Positions 61,870 through 64,000 of a stretch of DNA of 64,000 bases are shown one piece after another. This DNA is from Streptomyces spinosus (lineage in GTDB: Bacteria; Actinomycetota; Actinomycetes; Streptomycetales; Streptomycetaceae). How positions within the stretch are numbered: the first letter of the stretch is position 1; each line of letters opens with the position of its first letter. Where the stretch lies: positions 145,562 to 209,561 of the forward strand of contig NZ_JAINRC010000018.1 of assembly GCF_020400655.1 (NCBI RefSeq). The letters run 5' to 3'. Made by a program: the position numbers and the translations under genes. Below the pieces are notes generated by a model. The model ran no database searches, was not told the origin of the DNA, and saw only the letters and a program-made list of their open reading frames with translations.

Positions 61870-62628
61870 ATGAGCGAAGTCCAGTGGAACCGTCTGACCG
61901 CCGCACAGCTGCGCGCCCTCGCGGCCCAGGACGCGGTCGTGCTGCTGCCCGTAGGGGCCACGGAGCAACACGGCCCTCATCTTCCCACCGGCGTGGACGA
62001 CTTCCTGGCCGCCGAGGTGTGCCGGAGGGCGGCACTGCTGGCGTCCGAACACACCGGTGTGGTGGTGACACCCTCGATCCCGACGGGGCTGTCGGAGCAC
62101 CACATGGCGTTCGGCGGCACCCTCACACTCTCCCTGCCGACCCTGCACGCGCTGCTGCGTGACGTCTGCCGCTCCGTGATCCGGGCGGGTTTCTCACGCA
62201 TCCTGATCGTCAACGGGCACGGCGGGAACATGACCGCCCTCAACGCCCTCACGACCGAACTGACCGCGGAGCTGGCGACGCCGATCGCGTTCGCCAGCTA
62301 CTTCGGCGCCGGACGGGAGGTGGTGCGGGACACGCTGGAGACCCAGGACGGGCTCATGCACGCCTGTGAGGGGGAGACGTCCATGATGATGGCCGCCTAC
62401 CCCGAGCTGATCCACCACGAGCACCTGGCCGAGGCGCACGGACCGCGGATCACCCTGCCCGCGGAGTCGCCCGAGCCGGTGTACATGGCCGTGTCCTTCG
62501 ACCGGATCACGAAGTCCGGGGTCGCGGGCGACGCCCGGGTGGCGAGCCCGCAGAAGGGGGAGACGATGCTCTCCGGCTGCGCGAGGGCCCTGGCCGACAT
62601 CATCCTGCGCGATCCGTGGGCGCGCTAG
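61870..62628 (+). CDS. Creatininase-family amidohydrolase
   Basis: A 252-residue metal-dependent amidohydrolase. The signature blocks are VGATEQHGPHLPTGVDDFLA (metal Glu, His, Asp), SEHHMAFGGTLTLS, IVNGHGGNMTAL and ACEGETSMMMA (metal Glu). Family members open creatinine or related lactams, or cleave peptides as MftE does in mycofactocin maturation. No mycofactocin genes adjoin, so a catabolic lactam or amide role is more likely. ATG 61870 has AGGAGGA upstream. It probably shares the hydrolase promoter at 60.6 kb. Confidence 0.9.
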   Translation: MSEVQWNRLTAAQLRALAAQDAVVLLPVGATEQHGPHLPTGVDDFLAAEVCRRAALLASEHTGVVVTPSIPTGLSEHHMAFGGTLTLSLPTLHALLRDVCRSVIRAGFSRILIVNGHGGNMTALNALTTELTAELATPIAFASYFGAGREVVRDTLETQDGLMHACEGETSMMMAAYPELIHHEHLAEAHGPRITLPAESPEPVYMAVSFDRITKSGVAGDARVASPQKGETMLSGCARALADIILRDPWAR

Positions 62629-62847
62629 CGCACGCCTGCCGCAGAGCGCAGCCAGGGCCGGTGACATCCGCCGATGTCACGCGAGCCCATGACACGCGGG
62701 CCACGGACACGCGTACCGGGGACACAGGACACGTGTGCGTCCGGCCCCGGAACATGCGGCCGGGTGGGGCGACGCCCTGCCCGGCCGCTCCCGTGTCCGG
62801 ACGCGCCGCGCCCGGGGAGCCGCCGGTCCGGCAGGCCCCCGAACATG

Positions 62848-62909
62848 CGTCACCTGCTTGACAGGTGACGGTAGGCATGGAAGATTCATAACCAGTCAGG
62901 GCGGTGACG
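62848..62909 (+). promoter_or_regulatory. Operator-promoter of the C-terminal hydrolase, with a second half-degenerate site
   Basis: Exact palindrome CGTCACC-N9-GGTGACG at 62848-62870. The spacer TGCTTGACA holds TTGACA (62858-62863). After 17 bases comes AAGATT (62881-62886) as -10. A second copy, CATAACC-N9-GGTGACG (62887-62909), has a degraded left arm and covers the likely start point. This repeats the double-site arrangement at 45.8 kb. Confidence 0.75.
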
Positions 62910-62962
62910 CAACCGGCGAAGCCGGGCCGCCCGTCAACGGAACACCTGAAAGGGGTCAGTTC

Positions 62963-63823
62963 GTGGTGAGCATCAAGGGTGGGCGCAAGCGAGTGGTGAC
63001 GGGTGTGGTCTCGACGCTCACGGCGGGGCTCGCGCTCGGCGCGTTCGCCCTCAGCGGCACCGCCAACGGAGCGACGAAGACCGCCGAGGACGCCGGAGCC
63101 GGCAGACACGTCAAGCCGACCATCGTCCTGGAACACGGCGCCTTCGCCGACGGCTCCAGCTGGAACGGCGTCATCGCGGACCTGCGCGCCGACGGCTACC
63201 CCGTCGTGGCCGCCGCCAACCCGCTGCGCGGCCCCGCCTCCGACGCCGCGGCCCTGCGCACCCTCCTGGACCACGTCAAGGGTCCCAAGATCCTCGTCGG
63301 CCACTCCTACGGCGGCAGCGTCATCAGCGAGGCCGCCACCAACGACCCCCAGGTCAAGGCGCTCGTCTACGTGGCCGCCTTCCTGCCGGCGCCCGGCGAG
63401 ACCGCCCTGGGGCTGACCAACAAGTACCCGGGCTCCACCCTCCCCGACGCCCTCGACCCCGTCACCTACCAGCAGGCCGACGGCACCACCGCCACCGACC
63501 TGTACATCCGGCAGGACAAGTTCCACCACCAGTTCGCCGCCGACGTCCCCGCCGGCCAGGCCGCCCTCATGGCCGCCGAACAGCGCCCCATCGCGCAGGC
63601 CGCCCTGGAGGAGAAGGCCACCAGCGCCGCCTGGAAGACCAAGCCCAGCTGGGACATCGTCACCACCCGGGACCTCAACATCCCCGCCGCCGTCCAGCGC
63701 TTCATGGCCAAGCGCGCCCACGCCCACACCACCGAGGTGGCGGCCTCCCACTCCGTCGCCGTCTCCCACCCGCACCTCGTCGCCGAGGTCATCGAGCGGG
63801 CCGCCCGCACCACCGTCCGCTGA
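62963..63823 (+). CDS. Exported alpha/beta hydrolase
   Basis: A 286-residue hydrolase. GTG 62963 or 62966 follows GAAAGGGG. The N-terminus is a Sec-type signal or anchor (RVVTGVVSTLTAGLALGAFA). VLEHGAFADGSSW is the HGxF oxyanion loop, GHSYGGSVIS the Ser nucleophile elbow and ALVYVAAFLPAPGE the strand typical of this subfamily. ASHSVAVSHPHLVAEVIERA gives the catalytic His near the end. Relatives are esterases or RsbQ/salicylate-esterase-like enzymes of unclear substrate. It is separated from the creatininase gene by 334 bp that hold its own operator-promoter. Confidence 0.88.
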   Translation: MVSIKGGRKRVVTGVVSTLTAGLALGAFALSGTANGATKTAEDAGAGRHVKPTIVLEHGAFADGSSWNGVIADLRADGYPVVAAANPLRGPASDAAALRTLLDHVKGPKILVGHSYGGSVISEAATNDPQVKALVYVAAFLPAPGETALGLTNKYPGSTLPDALDPVTYQQADGTTATDLYIRQDKFHHQFAADVPAGQAALMAAEQRPIAQAALEEKATSAAWKTKPSWDIVTTRDLNIPAAVQRFMAKRAHAHTTEVAASHSVAVSHPHLVAEVIERAARTTVR

Positions 63824-63859
63824 CCCCCGCGGCGCCGGACCGCCCGACAGGTTCTCCCT

Positions 63860-63891
63860 GCCCGGTGCCGCCCGACACGGCGGTACCGGGC
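63860..63891 (+). terminator. Hairpin terminator after the hydrolase
   Basis: GCCCGGTGCCGC (63860-63871) pairs with GCGGTACCGGGC (63880-63891) with one G-T wobble and an 8-base loop, 37 bp past the stop. Confidence 0.65.
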
Positions 63892-63948
63892 ACGGCCGTA
63901 CGGCCCTCGCGTCCGGCCCGCTCCGAGACAACGGCCCACTCCGGGAGA

Positions 63949-64000
63949 ATGGACGACATGAACCCACATACCGACTCCCGTCGGCTGGGGAACTTTCTCC
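63949..64000 (+). CDS. Start of a probable XRE-type regulator, cut by the window end
   Basis: ATG 63949 or, better, ATG 63958, which has GGGAGA about ten bases upstream, opens MNPHTDSRRLGNFL and runs off the window. A short polar start followed by RRLGxFLR-like text is how many XRE (MmyB-type) regulators of Streptomyces begin. With only 14-17 residues the call is tentative. Its position next to the operator-controlled hydrolase makes it a candidate regulator. Confidence 0.45.
   Translation, partial: MDDMNPHTDSRRLGNFL

Noticed and set aside
61870..62628. The creatininase-family gene as mftE of a mycofactocin cluster
   Set aside because: No mftA-D or other mycofactocin genes are near; the neighbours are hydrolases.
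62600..63967. A 455-residue leftward Gly-rich frame at the right end
   Set aside because: Antisense shadow of the hydrolase at 62963; the low-complexity GGxGxG text is the complement of Ala/Pro-rich coding DNA, not a glycine-rich protein.

Overview
The window is about 72% GC-type actinobacterial DNA and almost certainly comes from a Streptomyces chromosome. The evidence is codon use with very high third-position GC, frequent GTG/TTG starts, Tat signals, several ECF and SigE-family sigma factors, three large LuxR-type (LAL) ATPase regulators and a bacterial Ku gene. The mix of accessory enzymes, pseudogenes and regulators, with few housekeeping genes, suggests a chromosome-arm region. That placement is inference. 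I saw no rRNA, tRNA, CRISPR array, intact transposase or recognisable secondary-metabolite core cluster.

Region 1 (0-15.5 kb) is a carbohydrate locus. Leftward genes are DeoR regulator, GH4, GH38 alpha-mannosidase and GH29 alpha-L-fucosidase. Rightward genes are PfkB kinase, a Tat/lipoprotein solute-binding protein, two ABC permeases and a GH2 beta-galactosidase. The two arms diverge from one control region at 7.32-7.42 kb. The glycosidases show no signal peptides, so imported oligosaccharides carrying fucose, mannose and galactose are probably cut inside the cell. There is no ABC ATPase gene. Region 2 (15.4-25 kb) has Ku, a secreted beta-propeller protein, a class II glutamine amidotransferase, a shrunken XRE-TPR regulator, an L,D-transpeptidase-like lipoprotein, and an ECF sigma factor coupled to a membrane partner. 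Two copies of a 160-bp MITE-like repeat (5.03 and 21.35 kb) both abut TAG stop codons lying in CTAG.

Region 3 (24.8-28.3 kb) has a STAS protein coupled to a B12-binding protein, beside a cut-down PP2C phosphatase, a GNAT fragment and a frameshifted maleylpyruvate isomerase-type gene. It is a decayed signalling island. Region 4 (28.5-45.2 kb) holds hydrolases (dienelactone hydrolase, M20-type amidohydrolase, M28 peptidase, proline iminopeptidase-like, SGNH), an FAD oxidoreductase, a 921-residue LAL regulator and two sigma factors.

Region 5 (45.3-64 kb) has an MBL hydrolase, an FMN reductase, a double-module Lrp regulator, a frameshifted coiled-coil gene, a second LAL regulator, two TetR regulators with candidate operators, an SDR, a paralogous ribosomal protein bL32, an aldehyde dehydrogenase, a third (broken) LAL gene and two alpha/beta hydrolases flanking a creatininase-family amidohydrolase.

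The most interesting signal is a palindrome, CGTCACC-N9-GGTGACG. It occurs in front of four separate transcription units (45.8, 53.1, 60.6 and 62.85 kb), and each time a -35 hexamer TTGACA/T sits inside the 9-base spacer. This looks like a dispersed regulon that joins two secreted alpha/beta hydrolases with two unrecognised small proteins. The start of an XRE-like regulator at the right edge of the window is a candidate for its controller.
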